From Hippopus hippopus (taxonomy: Eukaryota > Mollusca > Bivalvia > Cardiida > Cardiidae), in the NCBI GenBank assembly GCA_946811185.2, contig OX328109.1:1860001-1924000 (forward strand): DNA of 64,000 nucleotides, given 5' to 3'. The position numbers and the translations under genes are program-made. Below the pieces are notes generated by a model that saw only the letters and a list, made by a program, of their open reading frames with translations, ran no database searches and was not told where the DNA came from. Each line of letters starts with the position of its first letter. The first letter of the stretch is position 1. Shown here one piece after another: positions 31,806 to 42,392 of the stretch.

Positions 31806-32030
31806 GCTGTCTTTACTTCACAATGCCAAGTTTTAAATACACTGAAAGAGAAGGCTTTTGAAAAATATTATGGGAAAGGAAAAAAGACTGGTTACCTGCA
31901 TTTTATCCTTTTCACACAATGTTTTCTACTCTATCAAAGACAGAAATCATCATTTGAGCTACAGTTAATTTGTATTTTGCAAATGCTTTTGATTTGGACA
32001 AGTCTGTAATTTGTTTGTGTGGCGAAGAGT
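31806..32030 (+). repeat. M1 MITE, diverged
   Basis: CACAATGCCAAGTTTTAAAT to TGTGTGGCGAAGAGTAA; hairpin weakened (GACTGGTTACCTGC). Confidence 0.75.
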
Positions 32031-32333
32031 AAACAAAATTTGGCATCTCACTCGACCTTTGATCACGCAAGATATGAAAATATTACAAACAGCTCGAAGC
32101 AAATACAAGCCCCCTATGAAGCGACCACAACATAAGATTCCTTATTCTTTCTATTCACCTTTATTGAGTAGAATCTTATACAGAAAACCTAGTACAATAT
32201 TTCATTCTTTGTTCGATACGGAATCGACACGAAAAGTGACGGTTTACTTCGACAAGTTAATTTGGGTAAACCTCTTACTGTGTGGCATTCACACTTACCC
32301 TTGTATCTAAGAATTTTTTTCTGTTAATCTTTT

Positions 32334-32551
32334 ACTACACAGTCCCGAGTTTTGATGACCCCCAAGGAAAGGAATTTCGAAAATACTGTAGCAAAGGAGA
32401 AAATGCTGCTAAGCAGCATTTTCTCCTTTTTCCTACAATATTTTCTACCCTTTCAAAAAGAATTTAATTATTTGAGTAACATTTGGTTTGTCGGTTGCAG
32501 ACGCTTTCAATTTTCACCAACTTAGATTTTTGTCGACTGGTAAAGAGTTAA
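32334..32551 (+). repeat. M1 MITE with both TTAA ends
   Basis: TTAATCTTTTACTACACAG to GGTAAAGAGTTAA; hairpin arms changed together at the centre (GCTGCTAAGCAGC). Confidence 0.9.
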
Positions 32552-32576
32552 CTCATATAGACGCTTTAACTCATCT

Positions 32577-32859
32577 TGCCGAGCCCCGGTAGCTCAGTTC
32601 GTAGCGTACAGGTTTTGAGAACAGGGGGTCGCTGGTTCGATCCTCGGCTTGGCTAATTTCTTTCCAAGGATTGATGATATTAATTGCAACAGGATTCATT
32701 ACTCTTCATTCCACCGATCATTGTTTCAAAGATTGTTATGTGGAAAATAAATGGTTTGGGAAAAATATTGTGCGATGTACTAGTAAAATGAAATTCCAGG
32801 AAAGCATAGATAGTCGCACTGGCTGTTGTAATATAAGTGAAATAATGTACAAACGGCGT
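32577..32859 (+). mobile_element. S-A SINE
   Basis: Box A TAGCTCAGTTCGTAGCG, box B GGTTCGATCCTCGG; body intact to CGGCGTTAAACATC; tail continues into a long microsatellite. Confidence 0.85.
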
Positions 32860-32864
32860 TAAAC

Positions 32865-32901
<37 letters not shown>

Positions 32902-32948
32902 CCAACCAACCAACCAACCAACCAACCAACCAACCAATTAACCATCTG

Positions 32949-32994
<46 letters not shown>

Positions 32995-33175
32995 GACGAA
33001 TCAATCAACCAATCAATCGACCAATCAATCAACCATTCATTCAACCAATCAATCGACCATTCAATCAATTAACCAATCAACTAATCAACCAACCAACCAA
33101 TTAACCAACCAATTATCCAACCAATCAACCAACCAACCAACCAACCGACCGACCGACCAACCAACCAACCATCCA
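32860..33175. repeat. Compound tetranucleotide microsatellite from SINE tail
   Basis: (AATC)n, (AACC)n, (ATCT)n, then mixed AATC/AACC to 33175. It begins as the S-A tail. Confidence 0.92.
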
Positions 33176-33571
33176 ACAAGACATCAGGGTACACTTATCC
33201 TGCACAAAAAGTGTAGGAAACAGGTCACAGATTCGAGCTGTTATTTTTGCCAGAACTATCAAGTTACCTCAATGTAGACACCCACTAGTGCTTTGATCTG
33301 AACTTGTTACTACTGGAAAATAACAAGTTGTTTTCCCGAAAACGTCAATGACAGCAAACATAGAATACCTGTGTGAAATGAAAAACAAGGCTCCGGTTGA
33401 AAGGAAATCAATATTTGATCTTTACATATGACAGCAATTAGTCTGTCCTAACCTCCAATTAACGCCTTCAAAAGATTTCACGTTTCAAGAGCGTAAAAGA
33501 AGACAAATCAATTTTTCCAATAGCCCGTGGTCATGTGACACCTGTATTTTACAGCAGTTTCTCTCCATAAT
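33176..33571. other. No recognised feature
   Basis: Unique-looking sequence; nothing coding seen. Confidence 0.5.
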
Positions 33572-33827
33572 TGGCTTGCAACACGCGAAAAGGGGCATTC
33601 AGACATTAGTGTCGTCTCGGATCAGCCTGTGCAGTCCGCGCAGGCTAATCCGAGACGGCACTTTACGACTACATTGGGTTTTGTGCTACAGTAGACTTCC
33701 GCAAAACAGAAAATTACATAGAAACGAAAAGTGTCGTTTCGGATTAGCCTGCGCGGACTGCGCAGGCTGATCCGAAACTACACTTTACGCAAATGTCCAA
33801 ATGCCTGTTTTCGCGTGTTGCAGGCCA
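33572..33827 (+). mobile_element. M4 double-hairpin MITE
   Basis: TGGCTTGCAACACGCG to CGCGTGTTGCAGGCCA; both hairpins present. Confidence 0.9.
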
Positions 33828-33921
33828 TATAGAGTACACCCAGCAAAACTTCTAACCAACCGGCCACTCTTGCTTCTCCTGTAAATTCAACCAAGTAACA
33901 GATAGGAAAACAAAAATAATT

Positions 33922-34180
33922 CAGTCGTGCTCTGACAAAAGGGGGCTTAATGCATCTCCGTGATGCATGATACCAAGCAAGCCATCACATACTTATGGAT
34001 CCATAGTAGCCACTTTTTTAACAGCTGACTTAACAATGAGGTAGACTGGGCCTTGAATATAAAGAAAATTGAGAAATAGCGAAAAGTTTCGGTCCAGGTC
34101 AGCCTGCGCGGACTGCGCAGGCTGACCTGGGTCGAAACTTTTCGCAGATGCATTAAGCACCCTTTTCAGGGAGTATGGCA
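33922..34180 (-). repeat. M3 MITE, complete
   Basis: CAGTCGTGCTCTGACAAAAG to TTCAGGGAGTATGGC; hairpin with GGTCAGCCTGCGC and GCGCAGGCTGACC perfect. Confidence 0.9.
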
Positions 34181-35217
34181 GAAATTGTTACATATACATG
34201 TATCTGACGTTAGTCATTGGTCATAATTAAAAGATTCTCGATTTTGCCAATAGGAGGCATCTCTTTTTCAAAAAAACAAAAACAAAAGGGAAACACATGG
34301 TTTGCGCATGCGTGGTGTCTATCAGCCATTACAGGTTAAAAAGAGAATCACATATTTCTGACATTTTGTTGACAATAACAAAAAAAAAAATAAGCATGAA
34401 AATTATTTTCTGCACACAGTTATAAACCGAGAAAAGGAGCATGAATTTTTCAAAAAAAAAAAAATGATTTTACAATTTTCATTATTATACTGCAAAGAAA
34501 TTTCTCGCGATCTGATTGGATAATATGTTCCATACATACAAGTAATGTACACTGGCAAAATCCACGTAAAAGAAGCTTCCCTTTTGAAGGCCCCGTATAC
34601 ATGACTACACTTTGAACACAACATCCAAAATGGCGGCGTCGACCGATACGGGCCGCCCACAAGACAAACATAATGAATAGCTTGCACCGTATTGTTTCTG
34701 GTTTCCTTTGATGGTTGTCATTAAAGCAGAAAGAATGGATTATTTTTGAAAATAAATATCGTTACATAATTATCGTTTGTTGTCATTCTAAAACAAATAC
34801 GCGGGGTTAAAAAGAGCCATCCCTTCGTCAGGTAAGCAAATTGTGAAGTGTCGAAACTCATTCATTGTAAGGTTAAAAGGATAACCAAACTGTCGTTTGT
34901 TGTAACTAATGGTCTTTTACTTTTTGACAACAAATCATTAAAATGCATAGTTACTTACCTGAAAGTTATTTAAATCCATGTTTAAACAAAAATATGTCGA
35001 ATGTCTATCGCAGTGACATCATCAAGTTCATCCACCAAACTGCACGTTTTACCAAGGTTTTAGTGATGTCATTTCCCGGTGACGTCAGTCTTCATTGAAT
35101 TGGGGCACTCAGAAGGGAAATTCTATATCTTCAGCGTATTCAATTCGTGAGTACATAAACGGAGAAATTTCGCTGAATACACACTGGAATGGTAAAACTT
35201 TGCAGTATAATAAGTTC
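34181..35217. other. No gene; one YY1-like site
   Basis: AAAATGGCGGCG at about 34626 resembles a YY1/initiator-type promoter motif in a small CpG-bearing patch, but the following frame closes after 16 codons. No repeat family seen. Confidence 0.35.
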
Positions 35218-35360
35218 TTTGTACGGTCAGGTGGCCGGGGACTTGGAAACTTGTTCAGGGCTGTGGCGAATCATGTCGCCACCTCGCCTTCGGCTCGGGG
35301 CGACATGATTTGCCACAGCCCTGAACAAATTTCCAAGTCCCCTGCCCCCTGACCGTACAA
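35218..35360. repeat. 143-bp foldback
   Basis: TTGTACGGTCAGG..GGGGACTTGGAAA, then CAGGGCTGTGGC..CATGTCGCC, followed by the inverse after an 18-bp GC-rich spacer (ACCTCGCCTTCGGCTCGG). Confidence 0.85.
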
Positions 35361-35575
35361 CTAATTAGGTTCAGTGAATGAATGGTAAAATACATGTATG
35401 TTAAATAAGATCCTTTCAAAAGCACAAGTCAAAAAGAAAAATCTTTTCAGACTTAGGCTCAGGTATGCTTTTACACTGGTCAATTAATCTTGAAAAAGTC
35501 AAATCAAATGAACTGTCTCTTTTCTGGACAGCGGATGCCAATAATGGGCTAAGGAGTTTTCCATCTTCAAGGTGG

Positions 35576-35805
35576 CTTTACCTTTATCAAACAATCCCGA
35601 TTCTTAACGACCATGAGAAAGAATGTTTTTTGAAAACATTGTGAAAAAAGGATAAGTTCCTGCTAACCATCATTATCCCCTTTTACCGGAATGTTTTCTA
35701 CCCTATCAAAGACAAATTTTGTCAGTTAGGTCATCTTTAATTTATCGTCTGCAAAGGTTTTCATTTTCGACCAGTCTCAAATTCTGTCGTTTGGTAAAGC
35801 GTTAA
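35576..35805 (+). repeat. M1 MITE
   Basis: TACCTTTATCAAACAATCCC to TTTGGTAAAGCGTTAA; hairpin arms diverged. Confidence 0.85.
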
Positions 35806-35829
35806 TATTTGAACAAGCACTTGGGACCG

Positions 35830-35950
35830 ACCGCACAATAACAGATTGTCATCTTCACAATAATTTCCATACTTTTAAATGGTATGATTTAAATTTAAAT
35901 GCATTTTGCCATCCGCTTTGTTTGCTTTTGGCAGCTATTGTTACTTTAAT
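35830..35950 (+). repeat. R16 dispersed repeat
   Basis: AATAACAGATTGTCATCTTC and CCGCTTTGTTTGCTTTTGGC; matches 14478 and 43517. Confidence 0.6.
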
Positions 35951-36166
35951 CCGAGAAAAGCACACTATCTTACGTATATGTTTTACGGCAGCAGAGATAA
36001 GATTTACAAGACAAAAATGTTCACATCTCTAACAAAGATCTATTTTACGATATATCCCAAAGGTCGATACTTCATGTACGGTACGCTAATTAGGTCCCCT
36101 GTCGTTTTTGTTGTTCCGGTTGCCGTAAACATTCACGGACACTTGTATGGATTGGGGAATGTTAAT

Positions 36167-36371
36167 TTAACTCTTAGACTGCTATGAGCGACTAACTGAC
36201 CTTTTGCGGACAGTGTAGACCAAGATCAGACTGCACAAGCGTGCAGTCTGATTCTGGATCTACACTGTCCGATATGGAGATATTATTCCCCAAAACATAA
36301 CTTTGAAATAGCTTTATTTCGGTTTTTACCATCGAATTAAAATTTTCATGTTAGTTATTTAGCAGGGTTAA
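36167..36371 (+). repeat. M2 MITE with both TTAA ends
   Basis: TTAACTCTTAGACTGC to TTATTTAGCAGGGTTAA, 205 bp; hairpin nearly perfect. Confidence 0.92.
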
Positions 36372-36410
36372 CTCTTAGATCGCCGAGTAAAATACATACA
36401 TATTTCGGTC

Positions 36411-36725
36411 AGCCCGCATAGCTCAGCTGGTAGAGCGTAGGACACGTGAACGTGATGTCTAGAGTCACTTGAGGGCGTGGGTTCGATTCCCACGTCTGGC
36501 CATCTAAAATTACTAAAAGTCTTTCGGATGAAAGGTTAAACCGATGCCCCGTGTGACGGTGCTATACACCGAGCATGTTAAAGAACCAGGCGTAACTTAA
36601 GATGGGTTTCGTCCTGTATCTGCACTTTCCCCCGTAACAATACTAACAGCCTAAAGGGGGCGTCGCCCATATGGGCAACCGGTGGTGACAAGAAATAAAC
36701 GCAAAGTCAATCATTCAATCAATCA
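36411..36725 (+). mobile_element. S-B SINE
   Basis: CATAGCTCAGCTGGTAGAGC (box A) and GGGTTCGATTCCCACG (box B) with a long variable arm, so leucine/serine-like. The body is shared with 19645-19965; tail CAATCATTCAATCAATCA. Confidence 0.87.
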
Positions 36726-36762
36726 GCAGATAAAAAACTTAAATTTTAGGATTTCGATTTGA

Positions 36763-36850
36763 AGAATGCTCTAGTAAAAAAGGGTTTAATGCATCGCGTG
36801 ATGTATTGTGCCAAGCAAATAATCATATAACTATGAATTCATATGATTTA
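36763..36850 (-). repeat. M3 MITE, left third
   Basis: GAATGCTCTAGTAAAAAAGG to CTATGAATTCAT; joined to M1. Confidence 0.65.
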
Positions 36851-37145
36851 TATTTTGATAGGGTAAAAACCATTGTGGGAAAAGGAGAAAACGCTAGTGA
36901 TGATTTCTGTCTTTGATAGGGTAAAAAAAATTGTGGGAAGAGGAGAAAACGTTGATGACGATTTCTGTCTTTGATAGGGTAGAAAACATCGTGGGAAAAG
37001 ATGCTTGTTACCAGCATTTTCTCCTTTCCTAAATATGTATTATATCCTTTCTAATAAAAATCACCTTAATTTAACAGTATCTAATTTGTCGTCTGCAAAT
37101 GCTTTCAATTTGGACCAGTTCAAAATTTTGTCATCTTGTAAAGAT
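36851..37145 (+). repeat. M1 MITE with internal triplication
   Basis: A ~57-bp unit (TTTGATAGGGTA..GTGGGAAAAGGAGAAAACG, then TGATGATTTCTGTC) repeats three times before CCAGCATTTTCTCC and the right arm. Confidence 0.75.
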
Positions 37146-37366
37146 TGTCACACAATTCTGACTTATAACGACCCTGAGAAATAAAGCTTTTGAAATCATT
37201 GTGGAAAAAGCAGAAAATGTTGGTAACCAGCATTTTCTCCTTTTTTTCACACATTTTCTACCCATCTCAAAAACAAATTCCAATTTTTGAGTCATATTTA
37301 TTTTGTCGTCTGCAAATGCTTTCAATTTGGATCAGTTCAAAATTTCATCATCCGGTAAAGTGTTAA
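37146..37366 (+). repeat. M1 MITE
   Basis: CACACAATTCTGACTTATAAC to CCGGTAAAGTGTTAA; shares TTAA 37363-37366 with M2. Confidence 0.88.
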
Positions 37367-37556
37367 CTCTTAGGTTGCTAAGCGCAACTCACTGACCTTT
37401 AGCGGACAGTGTAGATCAAGATCAGACTGCACAGAACGTGCAGTCTGATCTTGGATCTACACTGTCCGATTAGGAGACATTATTTCTCAAGAAAAAAGTT
37501 TGAAGTAGCATTATTCAAGGTTTTTACCACTGGCTTGAAAACTTCATTTAAGCATA
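37363..37556 (+). repeat. M2 MITE abutting M1
   Basis: TTAACTCTTAGGTTGCTAAG, perfect hairpin; right end cut by M6. Confidence 0.88.
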
Positions 37557-37769
37557 AGGCCCCTAATGGGATTCGTGTAACATCGCCTTTCATCGCCGAA
37601 AATCGTACAGATTCGGCTAAGACTCGGTTAACCCGTAATCGATGCGGGGAAGCGGCGTCTATAGGCCGATCTATTACGGATTACCCGAGTCTTAGCCGAA
37701 TTTTCCGTACGTTTTTCGGCGATGAAAGGCGATGTTACAGGAATCCGCATTAGGGTGCCCTATCCTTAA
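37557..37769. repeat. M6 long-palindrome MITE
   Basis: CCCCTAATGGGATTCGTGTA to AGGGTGCCCTATCCTTAA; left end lost to the M2 junction. Confidence 0.8.
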
Positions 37770-37989
37770 GTTATTTTGTAGGATTGGGTTTAACAAGATT
37801 TAGGACAGTGTGGGCCTATTTATTTGTATTTAATGACCCAGAACTCTTGGATTGTTCTGGGCTCAAGTGTAATACGTTGACAAATGAGCAATAAAACGGC
37901 CATTCCCGTCATGCAATTCTCGATCCTCAATATCCTTTCCAAAGAAAATAGAACATGGATAGGCTGCACGTCAATACAACCTGGGTACA

Positions 37990-38163
37990 TATTCGCCTAT
38001 CATTCCTTATTTCATTCTAAGTCTAATTCTAGGTTTAAATAACGCAATTTTCGATTGGACAAAGCTTTTGTTTAGCCAATCAGAATCGGTGTCACTTTCA
38101 AATTTAGAAAATTCTTGAGAACAAGACTAAGAATTTCTTGAGAATGCTAGGTGAACACGGACG
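37990..38163. repeat. M5 palindromic MITE, diverged
   Basis: CATTCTAAGTCTAATTCTAG and inverse; centre GATTGGACAAAGC / GTTTAGCCAATC. Confidence 0.65.
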
Positions 38164-38204
38164 GGATCAGAATCTATTCTGTTTTTTTTTTTCACCCTAG
38201 CTGT

Positions 38205-38425
38205 GTAACTCTTTACCAGAGGACAAAATTTTAGACACTTCCATAATTGAACGTAAAATTGCAGACGAAAAATTAAATGGTGTTTAAATTATGGGAAATA
38301 TCATCGCAAAAACAGACAACAACGTTGAGAAAGGAGAAAATTTTGGTTACCAGCATTTTGTCTTATTCCCACACTGCTTCTCAAAAGCTATCTTCCTAAG
38401 AGTCGTTAAGACACAGGATTGTTAA
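38205..38425 (-). repeat. M1 MITE
   Basis: GTAACTCTTTACCAGAGG to ACACAGGATTGTTAA; next M1 follows at once. Confidence 0.8.
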
Positions 38426-38645
38426 TTAGCCCTTTACGGTACAATTCAGAGTTTTAACGACCCAGGGGAAGAAGGCTTTTGAAAACATTGTGGGAAAAGA
38501 AGAAAATGCCGACAACCAGCATTTTCTCCTTTTCCCACGTTTTCTACCCTATCAGAGAGCTACAGCTCATATGTTCCAATTTCGAATTTGTCTACTGTAG
38601 TTAATTAAGTTGGAAGCGTCAACAATTTGCTGTTCGGGAAAGAGA
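38426..38645 (+). repeat. M1 MITE
   Basis: TTAGCCCTTTACGGTACAAT, hairpin CCGACAACCAGC centre weakened, right end degenerate. Confidence 0.8.
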
Positions 38646-38847
38646 AAAATAAAACAGACTAATTATTGGTATAAAGCCTTTATTTATGACATTCAAAACA
38701 TTTTTGGGCAATTTTCTAAACATTTCTACGGATTTGGGGGAGCTAATGACGATAAAAACAGAAGACTTACTACAAGTTATGACGTGTTTATGACTTGGCA
38801 ACGGACCATGACCTTCAACCTTGTAGCACTGAACCCGTACTTAATTG

Positions 38848-38923
38848 CTAATGCGCACAGTGTAGACCCAAGATCAGACTGCACAGAACGTGCAGTCTGA
38901 TCTTGGATCCACACTGTCCGCTA
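38848..38923 (+). repeat. M2 hairpin only
   Basis: CACAGTGTAGACCCAAGATC to CACACTGTCCGC; stem perfect apart from one pair. Confidence 0.75.
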
Positions 38924-39006
38924 CTACGCCAGACATGCTGCAATAAAAATCTTTGAAATTGAAGTATGTGCATCTTTGGTCCTTACTGTGAATGTCTGTT
39001 CTATTT

Positions 39007-39332
39007 GAGCCGCATGCTCTGTGGAAAGAGGGTTTAACGTATCTGCAATAAATATCGACTCAGGTCAGCCTGTGATGTCCCCATGCATGATACCAAGCAA
39101 ACCATCAAATATTTATCGATTAATAAAATCCATCTTGTCGAACAACCGACTGAATCAAGTGGTAGACTGTCCTGACTGAATCAAGTGGTAGACTGGTCCT
39201 TTTACATGCAGAAAATTTACAAATAGCGAAAGGTATCGCCGCAGGTCAGCCTGACCGGACTGTGCAGGGCTGACCTGGGTCGATACTTTTTTGCAGATGC
39301 ATTAAACCCCCTTTTCACAGAGCATGGTTCAT
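39007..39332 (-). repeat. M3 MITE with short internal duplications
   Basis: GCCGCATGCTCTGTGGAAAG to CACAGAGCATGG; ACTGAATCAAGTGGTAGACTG occurs twice in tandem and the left arm has an extra half hairpin. Confidence 0.8.
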
Positions 39333-39424
39333 TTATTTAACACCACAAGAGTTAAACTTCAGTTAGAAATTTACTTAGTCACTTTATCAAAGTAGGACTG
39401 AATAGTATTGCTCATGAAAAACAA

Positions 39425-39638
39425 TGAACCCTTAGGCTGCTAAGCGCCACTCATGGGATTTTTGCAAACAGTGTAGGTCAAGATCAGACTGCACAGAACG
39501 TGCAGTCTGATCTTGGATCTACACTGTTCGATAAAGAAATATCTTGCCTCCCAAAAATACCTTTGCAATAGCAAAATATGGGATTTTACTTTCGGCTTGA
39601 AAGTTTAAGTTCACTTATCCAGCAGGAGAAGAGCTAAA
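39425..39638 (+). repeat. M2 MITE
   Basis: GAACCCTTAGGCTGCTAAGC; perfect hairpin; right end AGCAGGAGAAGAGCTAAATTAA. Confidence 0.85.
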
Positions 39639-39699
39639 TTAAAAGAAAAAAACTACCCTGGTTATAGTAACTACGTTATGATCACTGTGTTTCAATGTC

Positions 39700-39804
39700 T
39701 CAGAAACAGTTTGTGGAATTCCATCTGAAAGTATTTATACAACAATTTTCTTCTTTTCTAACGATGTTTTTCAAAAGCAAACTTCTTTTTTTGTAAGTTG
39801 TTAA
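39700..39804 (-). repeat. M1 MITE, right half
   Basis: CAGTTTGTGGAATTCCATCT to TTTTTGTAAGTTGTTAA; shares TTAA with M2. Confidence 0.6.
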
Positions 39805-40012
39805 CCTTTACGCTGCTAAGCGCGACTCACTGACCTTCAGCAGACAGTGTAGATCAAGATCAGACTGCACAGAACGTGCAGTCTGATCTTTGATCTACAC
39901 TGTCCGATGAGGAGATATCTTTCTTCCAAAAATACCTTTGAAATAGCAAAATTTAGGTTTTTACTATCAACTTGAAAGTTTCATGTTAGTTTATCAGCAG
40001 GATAAGCGTAAA
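39801..40012 (+). repeat. M2 MITE abutting M1
   Basis: TTAACCTTTACGCTGCTAAG; perfect hairpin; right end TTATCAGCAGGATAAGCG. Confidence 0.88.
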
Positions 40013-40049
40013 CATGCTATGGGCAACACTGTTCGAAGTAAAGTTTACT

Positions 40050-40188
40050 TTACTACTTTTCCAAACAATCTCATGTTTTAATGTTTCTCAGAAACAAGGC
40101 TTTTGAAAACATTGTAGAAAAAATAAATGCTGACAACCAGTATTTTCTCCTTTTCCCAAATGTTTAGCTACCATTTCAAAGACGAATT
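40050..40188 (+). repeat. M1 MITE, cut by minisatellite
   Basis: CCAAACAATCTCATGTTTTA to CCATTTCAAAGACGAATTC. Confidence 0.7.
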
Positions 40189-40541
40189 CCACACAATGCT
40201 ATAACACCCACACAACGCTATAATGCCCAACAATGCTATAACGCCAACACAATGCTATAGCGCTCACACAAAGCTATAACGCCCCTACTAACATAACGTT
40301 ATAACGTCCACACAATAACAACGTCAACATAATGACACACCGCTCACACAATGCTATAACGTCCACAAAATGCAATAGCGTCCACATAATGCCATGTAGT
40401 GCTTGACAATTGCTATATAACTTGCACAATGCTAAAATGCCATCACAACGCTATAACGCCCCAACAGTGCTATAAAGCTCACTCAACGCAATAACACTCG
40501 CACAACGCTATAACTCCCACACAATGCTATAATGCCCACAC
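40189..40541 (+). repeat. Minisatellite, ~19-bp unit
   Basis: About 18 degenerate units of the form CACACAATGCTATAACGCC. They replace the right arm of an M1 element. Confidence 0.92.
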
Positions 40542-40649
40542 AGCAGTCGTATGCACACTTGTGAAAAAGGTCGTATTTTGGGGATGTAAGACATCAAACA
40601 ATACCAGTTATTTTACCGAGTCGTAGTTCGTATTCCTTTATATAAATGA

Positions 40650-40897
40650 TATAAGCGACACTTTGAAAAGAGAGGGTTAATGCATCACCGTAATACATTA
40701 TACCAAGCCAGTCATCAAATAATTGTGGATCCATAGAGTCAAACTGAGTCGTACGGTAAAATGTACTTCAACAAGCAGAAAATTTACACATAGCAAAATG
40801 TTTCGACCCATGTCAGCCTGCGCAGTCCGCGCAGGCTGACATGGGTCGATACTTTTTGCAGATGTTTGCAACCCCCTTTTCAAAGACCATGACTCAT
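40650..40897 (-). repeat. M3 MITE
   Basis: TGAAAAGAGAGGGTTAATGC to CCCCTTTTCAAAGACCATG; hairpin perfect with a TGTCAGCC outer stem. Confidence 0.85.
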
Positions 40898-41254
40898 GAA
40901 TATATTTCTTCCGTTTAGTCGACACTCCCAACTGAATTAGAAAATTTGAAAACTTTAAGCACGAAAATCCGATATTGAGATTTGATTGCATCCAGAGACA
41001 CTTGAATTCACTTTTACACTACTATCATGAATACACTTGTAACACACTGATACGCTATGTAACACTACAGGCTACACGTGTATACGGATGCCGTTAAAAA
41101 AGAAAAGAGAGGGGAAAATACCCGAAAACTAACCAAAGTATTCTTTCTACTTCTATCTAAATGTTTCATAATATCTACAACGAACAATATTATTACTTCG
41201 AAGTCTTTGGTTTATGATAATCAGCGGTTTTCCACTTATCGTTGTTATCTTTTG

Positions 41255-42337
41255 TTAGACCACAGTCCTTTCTTGAGTTTTCACCGAAACCATTTCTAAA
41301 CTCTGCTTCTTTGGCGTGGTATTGCTCTCGACCGATTTGCATAACACCTTAGAGCGAAACCGTTTACAGTAGATTTTAATCTCCACTGGAATCAAATAGA
41401 TCAATGGTACAAGTACAATGTTTGCCAAGCGAACTTGGTCTAGAGTGTAAACCAGTTTTTTACACCACGACTGAGAATTATATACATGACAATAATCCTC
41501 GAGGGGTCTCGAGAACAAGAACTGAAAAGGCGGTCGCATTAACATGAATGTCAACAAAAAGGCACTGGTGAAAAACGTCATGTACCGTCGACCGGGTGGT
41601 GACGAATCCACGGCTGAAATAAATGGTGAGCAGGCTACAGCTATCACTATGATTAAACTCAAAAATACTATTAAAAGCGGTAGAATGGTAGCTAAGACAA
41701 GCCATAATGTCTGTGCTGTTCTGTCTGAAATCAAGTAGCATTGTCCGTACTGTTCTTCAGTCATGGTTAAACGTAAAACGACGGTCAAGGTCACACACAC
41801 AAACCACGGTATGATAATCATCATAGAAGTCAGTAGAGCGTGGGATACCCCTTTAAGAACTCTTGGCGATAACATTGTGATACACTGGTACACACCAAAT
41901 ATTGCCACAGAAACGTTAGATGCGTAATCCAATGTATCGGATAAGAAATACAGCAGTTTACAAATGACCGTGTTCAGACCGGCACTCAAACTCACACACT
42001 GTTGCCCTAGAAACGGACACGTGATACCACCAATTAGAATATGGATGACGGCAACATGGAGTAGAAGCCAATTCCGGAAATGACGTCTTTGCTTTCTACT
42101 GATGCAAATGGCGACAATCCACAGCACATTAAAGAGCACGATAGCGGCCGCAAAGGCAAAATACAGCGTTCGGTACATCGGTCGTGAATTAACTAGTGCT
42201 ATATATTCCTCGAACTGCCTTTGATATTCCTCGAGGCTTTTGTTGTCAAGGATGTGTAGATCCTGGTCGTACATGGGCTGAAAGTAGTACGAGTCATTGT
42301 AGCCCATGCTCGAGTAACCAACCGGTTCCATCTCCAT
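41255..42337 (-). CDS. Divergent rhodopsin-like seven-transmembrane receptor
   Basis: 360 residues in one exon. An acidic, Tyr-rich outer N-terminus (1-55) is followed by seven hydrophobic segments at about 56-79, 89-110, 124-153, 165-188, 209-235, 252-275 and 298-318, and a basic tail of about 40 residues. C126 at the start of segment 3 and C200 in the second outer loop are placed like the class A disulfide. The hallmark motifs are altered: the DRY place reads GVY (148-150), segment 6 has MRPP for CWxP, and segment 7 has VPLIY for NPxxY. It would act at the plasma membrane. The ligand is unknown, and coupling to G proteins may be unusual without the DRY arginine. A TATATAG lies about 20 bp before the ATG and an M3 MITE begins 56 bp before it. 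Single-exon structure with an intact frame suggests a functional gene, probably a lineage-expanded orphan. Confidence 0.85.
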   Translation of the reverse strand: MEMEPVGYSSMGYNDSYYFQPMYDQDLHILDNKSLEEYQRQFEEYIALVNSRPMYRTLYFAFAAAIVLFNVLWIVAICISRKQRRHFRNWLLLHVAVIHILIGGITCPFLGQQCVSLSAGLNTVICKLLYFLSDTLDYASNVSVAIFGVYQCITMLSPRVLKGVSHALLTSMMIIIPWFVCVTLTVVLRLTMTEEQYGQCYLISDRTAQTLWLVLATILPLLIVFLSLIIVIAVACSPFISAVDSSPPGRRYMTFFTSAFLLTFMLMRPPFQFLFSRPLEDYCHVYNSQSWCKKLVYTLDQVRLANIVLVPLIYLIPVEIKIYCKRFRSKVLCKSVESNTTPKKQSLEMVSVKTQERTVV

Positions 42338-42392
42338 TTTTCATGTAACCATATCTATATAAACAGAAAACAATATTCAGTAATTGGGTCAT

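Noticed and set aside
34626..34680. First exon starting ATGGCGGCG
   Set aside because: The frame ends after 16 codons and no convincing donor site follows; kept only as a promoter-like motif.
36411..36500. Functional tRNA gene
   Set aside because: Box A and box B are good, but the sequence continues into a shared SINE body and tail, and the same body occurs at 19645-19965. The same applies to the S-A and S-C heads.
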